A stretch of DNA of 64,000 nucleotides, from positions 1 to 64,000 of the forward strand of contig CAZAFV010000005.1 in assembly GCA_964484385.1 (NCBI GenBank). Direction: 5' to 3'. This stretch comes from Poriferisodalis sp964484385. GTDB lineage: Bacteria > Actinomycetota > Acidimicrobiia > Acidimicrobiales > Poriferisodalaceae. The translations under genes and the position numbers were made by a program. The notes under the pieces are model-generated. The model had not been told where the DNA came from. It was given only the letters and a program-made list of their open reading frames with translations, and made no database searches. Shown piece after piece: positions 16,412 to 25,425 of the stretch (its first letter is position 1; every line of letters begins with the position of its first letter).

Positions 16412-17767
16412 GTGAACGCTCAGCGTCAAATCGTGCTGGTGGGCTTTCTGCAGGCGCAGAACTGCACGACCATCCCTGCCGCCTGGCGGCATCCCGATGC
16501 CCGCCACGATGTCACGAGCTTCGACTACTACCGCCACATCGGCCAGGTGCTCGAAGCCGGCTGCTTCGACCTGGGCTTCTTCGATGACCGGCTGGCGATG
16601 CCCGACATGTTCGGCGGCGACCACCGGCACACGGTCGAGGCGGGCATTCGCTGCGTGAAGCTTGACCCGGTCACGGTGCTGACCGCAATGGGCATGGCCA
16701 CCAGCCGGCTCGGCTTGGGTGCCACCTACTCGACCACCTACTACGAGCCATTCCACGTGGCTCGGGTGTTCGCCACGCTCGACCACCTCACGGGAGGGCG
16801 AGCGGCCTGGAACGTCGTGACGTCGGTGAACGACAACGAGGCGCGCAACATGGGCTTGGCTCAGGCCCCCGCCCATGACGTGCGCTACGACCGGGCCGAT
16901 GAGTTCATGGAGGTGGTGCACGGCCACTGGGACACGTGGGAGGCCGACGCCATTGCCGCCGACCGGGCGGCGGGGCTGTACGCGCACGGCGACCGCGTGC
17001 ACCGGCTCGATCACCAAGGCCAGTGGTTCACGTCTCGTGGACCCTTCACGGTGCCGCGCACTCCGCAGGGACATCCGGTGGTCATCCAGGCCGGCCAGAG
17101 CGGGCGCGGCACCACCTTTGCTGCCCGCTGGGGCGAGCTGCTGTTTGTGAGCCAGGTGCGGCTGGATGCTGCCGTGGAGCACTACGCCGCGGTAAAGTCT
17201 CAGATCGAGTCGCTCGGCCGCGACCCCGATCAGGTGAAGATCACCAACCTGACGTTCCCGGTGGTGGGCCGCACCATGTCCGAAGCCGAGGATCGCCGGG
17301 CCGCGTACGACGAGCTGCCGACGCTGGTCGATGACCTGTCGCTGCTGTCAGAGGGGCTGAACTTCGATTTCGCAAGCCGAGACCTTGACGAGCCGCTGTC
17401 CGACGATGACCTCGACGCCATGACCGGCATCCAGGGCATCCGCAACCAAGTGCTGCAGATCACCGGGCGCGCCAACCCCACCGTGCGCGACTTCGTGCAG
17501 GTGTCCGGCCGGGGCCGGCTGGCCCACCCGACCGTCGGCGGGCCGGTCGAGTTGGCCGACTACTTCGAGGAGTGGTTCACCGAGCGCGCGGTCGACGGCT
17601 TTGTGATCGCGGGCACCCACATGCCTGGAGCGTTTGAGGACTTCGTCGAGATCGTCATGCCCGAGCTGCAGCGCCGCGGCCTGTTCCGCACCGAGTACGC
17701 AGGCACAACGCTGCGTGACCACCTCGGCCTGCCCGTCCCCGAGCCAGGAGCCTGGCGCTTGGCCTAG
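16412..17767 (+). CDS. NtaA/SnaA/DszA-type FMN-dependent monooxygenase
   Basis: The 451-aa protein belongs to the nitrilotriacetate monooxygenase component A branch of the bacterial-luciferase superfamily. Supporting segments are the SFDYYRHIGQVLEAGCFDLGFFDDR entry (quoted here as GQVLEAGCFDLGFFDDR), TYSTTYYEPFHVARVFATLD, GGRAAWNVVTS and PVVIQAGQSGRGTTFAARWGE. These enzymes use FMNH2 and O2 to cleave C-N or C-S bonds or to hydroxylate, and need a separate flavin reductase, which is not in the window. It diverges from the Nudix gene. Substrate unknown. Confidence 0.85.
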   Translation: MNAQRQIVLVGFLQAQNCTTIPAAWRHPDARHDVTSFDYYRHIGQVLEAGCFDLGFFDDRLAMPDMFGGDHRHTVEAGIRCVKLDPVTVLTAMGMATSRLGLGATYSTTYYEPFHVARVFATLDHLTGGRAAWNVVTSVNDNEARNMGLAQAPAHDVRYDRADEFMEVVHGHWDTWEADAIAADRAAGLYAHGDRVHRLDHQGQWFTSRGPFTVPRTPQGHPVVIQAGQSGRGTTFAARWGELLFVSQVRLDAAVEHYAAVKSQIESLGRDPDQVKITNLTFPVVGRTMSEAEDRRAAYDELPTLVDDLSLLSEGLNFDFASRDLDEPLSDDDLDAMTGIQGIRNQVLQITGRANPTVRDFVQVSGRGRLAHPTVGGPVELADYFEEWFTERAVDGFVIAGTHMPGAFEDFVEIVMPELQRRGLFRTEYAGTTLRDHLGLPVPEPGAWRLA

Positions 17768-17836
17768 CCGTCCCTTGCTGCTGCAGTGACAATCGCGTGA
17801 GGCTCAGGGGCAGGCGCACCGCGGTGATCGAACGTC

Positions 17837-19840
17837 TCAGCCCAACGCCGAACGGGCGTGGGCGGCGAGCTGGCTTGCGGTGGCCGTGTGGAGGCTGTCG
17901 AGGGATGTCACCTGGGCAAGCGCGCCGTCGAGCACTTGAGCGCGGAACGGCTGGCCTGCCAGCCAGGGGCGCAGCGTCAGCATCAGCAGGCGACCTCCGG
18001 CGGGGTGCTCGGCGCCGTCGCGATGCATGCGGGCTGCGGCGCCGGTGATGATCTCGCCCCAGCCGTCGAGTGACACACGCCGGTGCCACAGGGCGAACTC
18101 GTCGTCGGCCTCGAGGAACAGCGGTAGCGACACCATCGGTGCGGTGCCTGCGGGACGCCGCACGCCAGCCAGTACGCCCTCGGTCGTCAGCACAACAGGC
18201 TGCTCGTCGTTGGGCCAATCGAGCACGGTGTCGATGCCGGCCTCGGCCAGCAGCGCCGGGGTACGGAATGACTCCACCCCCTCCGCGGAGAACCATGTTG
18301 TCGGGCGGATGCCTGCCGCAGACTCGATGGCGTCGATGCTGCGAGCGATGGCCTCCCGCTCCTCTGCTTCAGAGTTCTTGGAGGTGATGAGCCGGGTGGC
18401 AGCGACACCCCGCCCGGCGATTTCACAACCGCGCTCGACCAGGTGCGAGACCAGCCACCCGTAGTGCTCCGCGGTCAACGCGTCGACCGCGACGGTGGCA
18501 GCGATGCCGTGCCGTTCGAGCAGTTCGAGCAGGCGGAAGATGCCGACCCGGTGGCCGTACTCGCGGATCGTGAGCTGGGGGTAGTCGGGGGCCGGCAGCC
18601 GTGCCAGCCCGCCGCTGCGACGGCGCAGCGAGTTCGCGTCGTGAAGAGGCTCCCACTCGCCGTGCTCGCGCTCGATGACCGCGCCGACGGCAAGCGGGCT
18701 GCGGTCGGGCCACTCGAAGCGGGGCCGGCTCGGCAGCGGTGACCACTCGTAGTAGGGGTGGTCCATGCCGTGCTGGTGCTGGGCCGGGCCGAATTCGTAG
18801 GCCTGGGCTGGGTCACCGTCACCGGCGCTCCTTGCTGCGTGGCCGACCGAGCCCGCTACGCCGGTCGCCGCAGGCTTGGGTCGGTCTGCCTGCGTCTCGG
18901 GTTCGTGAATGGCGACGTCGTCGTAGTGATGGTCGATGAAGTGCTCCGCGATCTGGCTGGCGGTGGTCTGCCACACGTCGTCGTGGCTCATCAGGTAGTC
19001 GAGCATCGCTGCAAGCCCGTCGACCCGGTGCGGCATGCCCATCAGGTAGGGGTGCAGCGCCACGCACATCACCCGACCCCCGGCGTCGTCATCGGCTTCG
19101 CGGCGCAGAACATCGAGCTGGGCCTTGGCCATCGCCACGAATTCGCTCGTGTCGTGGTGCTGGGTGAACACCGGCACGTCGTTCAGCTCCATCGAATAGG
19201 GCACCGACACCAGCCGCTGCCCGCCGCGGGTTGCGAGCGGCACGGGCTGGTCGTCGTGGAACCAGTCGGCGTGGTAGATCAACCCGGCCTCGGCCATCAA
19301 GTCGGGCGTCGCCGCGGTGTTGGACACGGCAGGGCCGAGCATTCCCCGCAACTGCTGCCCGGTGTCGCTGCGCAGCGCCTCGATGCACTCGATGTAGAAC
19401 GCCCGCTCGGCCGTCTCGTCGATCGAGGAGATGTAGCGGGTGTTGTAGATGCCGTGGGACATGATCTCCCACCCACGTTCGACCATCGCTGCGCCGACTT
19501 CTGGGTAATGGTCGAACACGGCGAGATTGGTAGAAGCTGTTGCGACGACGCCGAAGCGGTCGAGCACCTCGGTCATGCGCCAGAAGCCCACCCGGTTGCC
19601 GTAGTCACGGTAGCTGTACCCCTGCACATCGGGATGCGGCGAGCGCGTCCAGGTGTTGCGCTGGGGGTCCCGCGGCGGCAGGAACTCGTAGTGCTCGACG
19701 TTGGGGGCGATCCACAACGCCACCCGCGCGTCGTGCGGCCAGCGGACCCGCGGCCGGTCGGTGATCGGCAAGTACCGCACACGATGAGGCGGCAAGCTGC
19801 CCGGAAGCGGAGCGACGAGACCTGGTGCCGTTTTGACCAT
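17837..19840 (-). CDS. tandem polysaccharide deacetylase-like protein with degenerate second domain
   Basis: The 667-aa protein holds two polysaccharide-deacetylase (NodB-like, PuuE/HpPgdA-type) domains at about residues 30-310 and 365-665. Domain 1 keeps His129 in MSHGIYNTRY and His263 in ALHPYLMGMPHR. Domain 2 aligns to the same segments but has Arg477 (AGRGVAATR) and Arg624 (LRPWLAGQPFR) instead, so it is probably catalytically dead. The substrate could be a polysaccharide or a cyclic amide, since PuuE-type members act as allantoinases. A Pro-, Ala- and Asp-rich linker of about 50 residues joins the domains. ATG 19840 is preceded at -7 by TAGCGT, a leaderless promoter. Confidence 0.8.
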   Translation of the reverse strand: MVKTAPGLVAPLPGSLPPHRVRYLPITDRPRVRWPHDARVALWIAPNVEHYEFLPPRDPQRNTWTRSPHPDVQGYSYRDYGNRVGFWRMTEVLDRFGVVATASTNLAVFDHYPEVGAAMVERGWEIMSHGIYNTRYISSIDETAERAFYIECIEALRSDTGQQLRGMLGPAVSNTAATPDLMAEAGLIYHADWFHDDQPVPLATRGGQRLVSVPYSMELNDVPVFTQHHDTSEFVAMAKAQLDVLRREADDDAGGRVMCVALHPYLMGMPHRVDGLAAMLDYLMSHDDVWQTTASQIAEHFIDHHYDDVAIHEPETQADRPKPAATGVAGSVGHAARSAGDGDPAQAYEFGPAQHQHGMDHPYYEWSPLPSRPRFEWPDRSPLAVGAVIEREHGEWEPLHDANSLRRRSGGLARLPAPDYPQLTIREYGHRVGIFRLLELLERHGIAATVAVDALTAEHYGWLVSHLVERGCEIAGRGVAATRLITSKNSEAEEREAIARSIDAIESAAGIRPTTWFSAEGVESFRTPALLAEAGIDTVLDWPNDEQPVVLTTEGVLAGVRRPAGTAPMVSLPLFLEADDEFALWHRRVSLDGWGEIITGAAARMHRDGAEHPAGGRLLMLTLRPWLAGQPFRAQVLDGALAQVTSLDSLHTATASQLAAHARSALG

Positions 19841-19846
19841 GGGACG

Positions 19847-19896
19847 ACGCTACGCGCGCTCGCCGCCGACCATCAGGTGATGGTCGGACCTAGCAT
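19847..19896. promoter_or_regulatory. divergent leaderless promoters around a 16-bp palindrome
   Basis: TAGCGT on the minus strand (19852 to 19847) ends seven bases before the deacetylase ATG. TAGCAT on the plus strand (19891-19896) ends seven bases before GTG 19903. Between them ACCATCA-GG-TGATGGT (19869-19884) is an interrupted palindrome with perfect 7-bp arms. It overlaps the expected -35 position of the deacetylase promoter (TGATGG with 17-bp spacing). This is a good operator candidate for joint control. Confidence 0.5.
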
Positions 19897-19902
19897 CTCG
19901 CC

Positions 19903-20913
19903 GTGGCTGGGGCGCAGGGACGGCACCGACCGATTCCCGATCTGATAGGGGACACGTTCGGACTCATCGGACGCCGCTTTCGCGAAGTCGCCGCCATCTC
20001 CATCGTCGCGGCTGCGATTGCTGTCATCTCGGTCGCCTTGGTCTCGACATCGTCGCGAATCATCGAAGAGGAGATCATCGAGAACCCCAGGCTGGAGGAG
20101 TTCTTGGACTTGCTGGACGACGGTGTCGCTGCAGATGACGCCGCAGCGGCTGAGGAGGTCGCATCGGAGTTCACGCCGGTGAACAGCGACGAGGTCCGTG
20201 TCGTCACCCTCAACCTCGACGCCGCGCGAAGCGAAGCGTGGGAGGCGTTCGTCGATTCCGTCTCGTGGGATCGGGTCGTCAATGCGTTCCTGTTGTTTGG
20301 TGCGTTTCTGCTGGTCTCGATCGTCGGCGGGGCCACCACCGTGGCGTTGTCGCTGGTGACGCTCGATGACGTCGAGGGCCGACCCTCGTCGCCTGCCAGC
20401 GCGCTCGCCACCGGCTTGGCCCGGGTGCCGAAGATCGTGCTGCTGACACTGATGTGGGCGGCAGCGTTCGGGGCGATGCTCGCCGTGCTCGGCGTTGTTG
20501 CCGTCGTTATGTCCCTAGTGCATGCCGTCTTGGGTCTGCTCGCTGTGCTCGTCATGATCGGAGTGACCGTCGCCACGTTCGCTGTGTTCGCACCGCTGAT
20601 CGAGATGCACTTCGTCATGGCGTACGTCGAGCCCGGATTTCCCTCGCCGGCGAAGTGGTGGCGCCTTCTCGCAGGCAACAAGCTGGCCACGTGGGGGCGC
20701 TCGGCGCTGATCTTCGCCGCGAACATCGCAATCGGCGTGATCCTGTGGCTGGGCCTGCAAGCGCTGCCGAGTCCCTACGGGGACTTCATCTCCAACGCGA
20801 TAGCGGGACCGATCATTGCCGCGATCATGACGATCGCCTTTGCGCTGATGTACGCCGACCTGTCTGGGCGGTCCCGAACGGCCACAGGCGACTGGCCCGA
20901 GTTGTACAACTGA
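19903..20913 (+). CDS. multi-pass membrane protein of unknown function
   Basis: I do not recognise a named family with certainty. The 336-aa protein begins with a short cationic N-terminus containing PDLIGDTFGLIGRRFREVA, followed by a first membrane helix (about residues 30-50). An acidic extracytoplasmic or cytoplasmic loop covers about 50-120, then about five further hydrophobic segments fall between 125 and 315. The layout (amphipathic start plus large first loop plus helical bundle) resembles uncharacterised actinobacterial membrane proteins near the glycerophosphoryl-diester-phosphodiesterase membrane-domain group. GTG is chosen because TAGCAT ends seven bases before it. No partner gene is obvious. 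Confidence 0.6.
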   Translation: MAGAQGRHRPIPDLIGDTFGLIGRRFREVAAISIVAAAIAVISVALVSTSSRIIEEEIIENPRLEEFLDLLDDGVAADDAAAAEEVASEFTPVNSDEVRVVTLNLDAARSEAWEAFVDSVSWDRVVNAFLLFGAFLLVSIVGGATTVALSLVTLDDVEGRPSSPASALATGLARVPKIVLLTLMWAAAFGAMLAVLGVVAVVMSLVHAVLGLLAVLVMIGVTVATFAVFAPLIEMHFVMAYVEPGFPSPAKWWRLLAGNKLATWGRSALIFAANIAIGVILWLGLQALPSPYGDFISNAIAGPIIAAIMTIAFALMYADLSGRSRTATGDWPELYN

Positions 20914-20989
20914 CGCCGACGCGAGGTTCTGCCGAGATGCGGAGCCCTGGTCGGTTTTCTCCCCGGCCATCGACACCTTGAGCGCGTGC

Positions 20990-20995
20990 TGAAAT
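20990..20995 (+). promoter_or_regulatory. candidate leaderless -10 (TGAAAT) within a leader shared by two paralogues
   Basis: TGAAAT occupies exactly -12 to -7 relative to ATG 21002. The 15 bases GTGCTGAAATGTGCG before the start are identical to those before the paralogue at 25625. The start site of transcription would then be the A of the ATG. TGAAAT is a weaker match than TANNNT. Confidence 0.4.
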
Positions 20996-21001
20996 GTGCG
21001 C

Positions 21002-23537
21002 ATGAGTGGGGATACGAACACTGATGCCCGGGGCGTACTGGCGGACTACCGCGTCATCGATCTGACCGACGAGCGCGGCCACCTGGCAGGGGCGATCTGG
21101 GCCCAGATGGGCGCTGACGTGATTGCGATCGAGCCTCCCGAGGGCTCGTCGGCGCGAAGGCTGGCCCCTTTCGCCGGCGATGTCGAAGGACCGGAGCGAT
21201 CGCTGCACCACTGGTCCTACAACCGCGGCAAGCGAAGCGTGGTGCTCGACCTGAGCACGGCCGAAGGCGTCGAGCAGGCCAAGGCGCTCATCGCCGGGGC
21301 GGACGTCGTGTTCGAGTGCTTCGAGCCGGGCGAGGCCGAAGCGCTGGGGCTCGGCCGTGATGTCCTCGCCGAACTCAATCCTGCGCTCATCCATGTCTCG
21401 ATCACGCCGTTCGGCAGCGACGGGCCGAAGGCCAACTGGGTGGCGTCGGATCTGGTGCTGCAGGCCTCTGCGGTGAACATGGCCGTCACCGGCGACAAGG
21501 ACCGTGCGCCGCTGCGGGCGGGCGGCACGCTGCCCCAAGCCATGCACAACGCGGCCTCCGAAGGGGCCGGCGCAGCACTCATCGCGCTCTGGGAACGCCA
21601 GACCCGCTCCGGGCTCGGCCAGCACATCGACATGTCCGCCCAGCAGTCGATGAGCCAAGCATCGATGTCGTCGACGCTCAACACCTCGCTGAACGCCACC
21701 GTGACCCAGCGCATCGCGGGCGGCGCCAGCCTGCAAGGCATCGATATCCAGCTCATGTGGGCCTGTGCCGACGGGCACGCCTCGGTGACGTTCCTGTTCG
21801 GGCCCGGCTTTCGCGCCTTCACCCAGAACCTCATGGACTGGGTGCACGACGAGGGCTTCTGCGACGAGGCCACGCGGGACAAGAACTGGACCGAGTACGC
21901 CATGATGCTGCTCGACGGCCGCGAGCCGGTCTCCGAATATGAGCGGCTCAAGCAGATCCTCACCGAGTTCTTCGCCACAAAGACCAAGGCGGAGCTGCTC
22001 GATGCGGCCATGAGCCGCCGGCTGCTCATCACCCCGGTGTCGACGACGGGCGAAGTGGTCGACGCCGAGCAGCTGGCGGTCCGCGAGTACTGGGAGGACG
22101 TCGATCACAGCGATGTTGTGTCCGATGCCGGCGCAGGCTCGTTCGATCCTGCTGCGGTGCGCTATCCCGGCCCGTTTGCGAAGTTCACCGAGACCCCGCT
22201 CGTGAACCTGCGGCGCCCGCCCACGCTGGGCGAGCACACCGGCGAAGTGCTGGCCGAGCTGGACGCATCGGAGCGCTTGCCTGCGGTGCCGGCGCCGATT
22301 GCGCCGGTGGCGCACACGTCGCCGCCGCTCGAGGGCGTCAAGGTGCTCGATTTCATGTGGGCGATGGCGGGACCTGCGGCGTCGCGGGTGCTCGCCGACT
22401 ACGGCGCCGAGATCATCCGGGTCGAGTCGGCCAACAAGCTCGACGCCGTACGCTCCATTCAGCCGTTCCACGACGATGTTGGAGATCCGGACGGCTCGGG
22501 TTTGTTCAGCAACTTGAACGCTGGCAAGCGTGGTCTCGCGCTCGACATGTCCAAGCCCGAAGCGCTCGACGTCATCTGGGATCTCATCGACTGGGCCGAT
22601 GTGATCCTGGAGTCGTTCTCCCCCAAGGCCATGACCGGATGGGGCATGGGCTGGTCCCAAGTGCAGCAGCGCCGACCGGACGTGGTGATGGCGTCGAGCT
22701 GCCTGATGGGCCAGACCGGGCCGCTGGCGATGCTGGCGGGCTTCGGCACCATGGCTGCGGCGATCTCCGGGTTCTTCTACCCGGTGGGATGGCCCGACCG
22801 GGCACCCTGCGGGCCGTTCACGGCCTACACCGACTACACCTCGCCCCGCTGGCTGGTGGCCGCGGTGATGGGGGCGCTGGAGCACAAGCGCCAGACNNNN
22901 NNNNNNGTACGTGGACCTGTCGCAGTCCGAGGCGGCGCTGCACCTGATGGCACCGGCCCTGCTTGAGCGGACCACCAACGGCCGAATCTGGGCAGCAGCG
23001 GCCAACCGGGACATGGTGTTCGCGCCCCAGGGCGCATACCAGACCGCTGCGGGCAGCTCGGCCGGCGAGGACCACGACGACAACTGGATCGCGATTTCGT
23101 GCATCGACGACGGTCAGTGGGCTGCGCTGGCAGACGCCATGGGCCGCGACGACCTCGCGTCGCTGAGCGCCGCCGAACGCCACGCACAGCACGACGAGCT
23201 GGACGGCGTCATCTCGGCGTGGACCCGCGGCCGCAATGGCAATGAGCTGATGGCTGAGCTGCAAGCTGCGGGCGTGGCCGCCCACATCGTGCAGAACTCG
23301 CCCGAGTTCACGGTGGACCCGCAGTTGCTGCACCGCAACGCGCTGGTCGAGGTGCCGCACGGCAAGCAGGGCACCACGACGGTCGAGAACACGCGCTTCG
23401 TGCTGTCTCGCACTCCAGCCCAGGTGGACCGCGGCGGGCCGACGCTCGGCGAGCACACCTTCGAGGTGCTCACCGAGACGCTTGCCTACGACGGCGATCG
23501 CATCGCCGAGCTGGCCGTAGCCGAGCTGCTCGAGTAG
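21002..23537 (+). CDS. double-domain CaiB/BaiF family (class III) CoA-transferase, copy 1, interrupted by an assembly gap
   Basis: Two class III CoA-transferase domains are fused head to tail: residues about 10-430 and about 445-845. Domain 1 shows GADVIAIEPPEGSSARR, GSDGPKANW and GLGQHIDMSAQQSMSQ. Domain 2 shows VKVLDFMWAMAGPAASRVLADYGAEIIRVE and, after the gap, YVDLSQSEAALHL. Both keep the Asp after GQ expected to form the aspartyl-CoA intermediate. Heterodimeric relatives (benzylsuccinate CoA-transferase) use two separate subunits; here they are one chain. The 10 Ns shift the frame. Comparison with copy 2 shows 12 missing bases, so the real gene is intact at about 845 aa. The start is ATG 21002, or GTG 20996. 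Confidence 0.85.
22897..22906. other. assembly gap (10 N)
   Basis: Ten Ns lie inside the second domain of the CoA-transferase. The paralogue at 27526-27552 has 12 bases (encoding the end of T plus GEGQ) between the flanking matches. The gap size is therefore a placeholder, and the apparent frameshift is not biological. Confidence 0.9.
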
Positions 23538-23673
23538 CCCCGGCCACATTGCCGCTCACGCGCTCAGTGGCGTGGAAACGGTCACTGTCGATGTGGGCCC
23601 GTTGATGGACATTCGCAGATCATCGTCGCCCGAGTGTGGAATACTCACGGCCCGCCGGTGAAAGGTGCTGCCC

Positions 23674-24570
23674 ATGTCTAGGTTGCCCGTGCGAGCGGCT
23701 GCGGCCGTCGCGGTGGCGCTCTTTTGCGTTGCGCTGGCGCCGTCGCCGGCGGCCGCTCACGATACGGCCGCGGCGCCTGACTGCGAGGGCGAGACGTCGG
23801 CGGCGCTTGGCGTCGCTGCGGACTGGGCCGCGGTCGAGCTGGTCGGATGGGTGCTCGGGACTAGCTGTCTGATCGACGCCGGCGAGCGCAGCTCCGACCG
23901 GCTGCCGGCAGCGTCGCGGGCGGCCGTCGAGGGGCGCTCCGTGGTGGTGGTCGGCGGCCGCGCCGCGGTGCCCGACGCGAAGCTCTCGCTCGCCGGCGTG
24001 AGGGTGAGGGTGCGCCTGGGCGGCGCCGACCGGTTGGAGACGATGCGCGCCGTGGTGGTGTGGGCCGATGCCCAGCCCGCCGAGCGGGCGGCCGCGGCCG
24101 CCGCCGAGGCGCTGAGCGGCCTCGCGGTCGAGCCGGAACATGACGGCAGCGGCTACGACCGGCGCCACTACGAGCACGACAGCGCCGTGCTGTGCGACGT
24201 CATCGCCGCCGCCACCGATCCCTACACCGGCCTGCCGTTCGGCCCCGACACGTGCGCCGTCGACCACGTGGTCGCGGCGCGCGAGGCCCACGAGTCCGGC
24301 GGCCACGCCTGGACGGCCGAGCGGCGGCGGGAGTTCGGCCGCGATCGCGCCAACCTGGTCGCGTCGCGCGACTGCGTGCATCTGTCCAAGGGTGGCCACG
24401 ATGTCGGGAGCTGGCACGGTGTGGCGTCGGGGAGCTGCGCCGGCGCTGCGCTCGACGCGTTGGGCGCCTGCTTCTGGGCGAGGGTCACCGTCGCGGTCAA
24501 GGCGAAGTGGGGCCTCACCGTCGACGCAGCAGAGGCCGACGCGCTGAGTCAGGCCCTCGTCGGCTGCTGA
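23674..24570 (+). CDS. secreted CWB2-like / HNH (DUF1524-type) nuclease-like protein
   Basis: The 298-aa protein has a signal peptide (RAAAAVAVALFCVALAPSPAAA with cleavage near AAAHD, quoted in part). A single cell-wall-binding-repeat-2-like unit follows at about residues 90-130, with VVVVGG...VRVRLGGADRLET. The C-terminal domain has the DUF1524/GmrSD-type HNH signature: Asp197-His198 in CAVDHVVAAREAHESGG, then AWTAERRREFGRDRANLVAS and HLSKGGHD. Such proteins are predicted secreted metal-dependent nucleases; activity is not shown. ATG 23674 is favoured with GAAAGG eight bases upstream. The gene and its neighbour sit between two CoA-transferase paralogues with which they have no obvious functional link. 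Confidence 0.75.
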   Translation: MSRLPVRAAAAVAVALFCVALAPSPAAAHDTAAAPDCEGETSAALGVAADWAAVELVGWVLGTSCLIDAGERSSDRLPAASRAAVEGRSVVVVGGRAAVPDAKLSLAGVRVRVRLGGADRLETMRAVVVWADAQPAERAAAAAAEALSGLAVEPEHDGSGYDRRHYEHDSAVLCDVIAAATDPYTGLPFGPDTCAVDHVVAAREAHESGGHAWTAERRREFGRDRANLVASRDCVHLSKGGHDVGSWHGVASGSCAGAALDALGACFWARVTVAVKAKWGLTVDAAEADALSQALVGC

Positions 24571-24610
24571 CCCTGTGTCCCGCTGGGCGGGACACGTCGT
24601 CGAATGGGTC

Positions 24611-24616
24611 TAGAAT
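24611..24616 (+). promoter_or_regulatory. leaderless-type -10 box (TAGAAT)
   Basis: TAGAAT, a near-consensus -10, ends nine bases before ATG 24625. There is no ribosome site between them, so transcription should start at or just before the ATG. This argues for 24625 as the start rather than the in-frame ATG at 24604, which lies upstream of the promoter. Confidence 0.5.
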
Positions 24617-24624
24617 GGTTAGTC

Positions 24625-25425
24625 ATGCACACCACCCCCCCCCCCACGTTCGCCAAAGAGACACTGGCTGAGGAGTATCGGCTAAGGGAACGCCGATCCA
24701 TCGCACGACGCGCTGCGCTGGCGCTGGCGCTGGCGGCCCTGCTGCTGCCGCTGCTGGCCGTGCCCGCCGGCGCCGAGAACGGCGAGCCGTGCCAGGTATG
24801 GGTCGACGCGGTGGCCGTCCACGAGGCCCGACAGGACGCGAACAGCGACTACCCCCAGGCCCACATCGACCGCGCCGAGGCCGCCCTGCTGGCCTGCACC
24901 CAGGCCAGCAACGGCCAGGACGGCTTCTACCACACCACCAGCGGCGCCGGCTTCGCGCCCGGCGACCGGACCGACGGCCGGGACAGCACGCCCGCCGAGG
25001 CGACGGCCAACGAGGTGCGGAGCTTCACCTACTCGCCCATCGAGAACCCCTACCGCGGCTGGGACGTCTGCCACGGCGAAACCGGCAGTAACTGTGGCCC
25101 CCGCAATCAATACATTCAGTTAGGCATCATCCGCCCGGGCGGGCAGGGCGCCGATAATGTGCAGCCGCCGGTGACCGTGGAGCAGGCCGAGAAGCAGGCC
25201 GAGGCCGAGGCGCGGATCGAGGAGCGCGAAGGCGCTATCGACTGGTACCGGCCGCCCATCGGCACCGGCGAGAACGGCGAGATACGGGTGCCCTGCGCCG
25301 CCAACGGCAACAAGCTGCAACGCGACCCCAACTGGCACAAGACGAACAACAATCCGGACGGCACCGCGAAGGCCCCGTGGATAGACAGCGGCAGCGCGCC
25401 GGGCACCGGGCACACCTGCTTCTGA
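24625..25425 (+). CDS. secreted protein of unknown function
   Basis: I do not recognise the family. The 266-aa product begins MHTTPPPTFAKETL, then a basic segment (RLRERRSIARR) and a strong hydrophobic core (ALALALAALLLPLLAVPAGA), i.e. a signal peptide with a long n-region cleaved near AGA-ENG. The mature part is hydrophilic and has six Cys: CQVW, LLACTQ, WDVCHGETGSNCG, VPCAANG and a C-terminal HTCF. It also carries a short acidic coiled-coil-like stretch EQAEKQAEAEARIEEREGA. Disulfide-stabilised extracellular function is likely. An 11-C tract covers codons 4-7. It follows the secreted HNH protein in the same orientation. Confidence 0.6.
   Translation: MHTTPPPTFAKETLAEEYRLRERRSIARRAALALALAALLLPLLAVPAGAENGEPCQVWVDAVAVHEARQDANSDYPQAHIDRAEAALLACTQASNGQDGFYHTTSGAGFAPGDRTDGRDSTPAEATANEVRSFTYSPIENPYRGWDVCHGETGSNCGPRNQYIQLGIIRPGGQGADNVQPPVTVEQAEKQAEAEARIEEREGAIDWYRPPIGTGENGEIRVPCAANGNKLQRDPNWHKTNNNPDGTAKAPWIDSGSAPGTGHTCF
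24635..24645 (+). repeat. 11-base poly-C tract in the 5' coding end of a secreted-protein gene
   Basis: Eleven consecutive C residues encode the Pro run right after the start codon. Slippage by one base would take the whole signal peptide out of frame. This could be a phase-variable switch or a simple sequencing/assembly weak point. No comparable tract was noticed elsewhere in the window. Confidence 0.7.

Noticed and set aside
20996..23537. Frameshifted CoA-transferase pseudogene
   Set aside because: The frame change coincides exactly with the N run, and the paralogue shows that 12 bases restore it.
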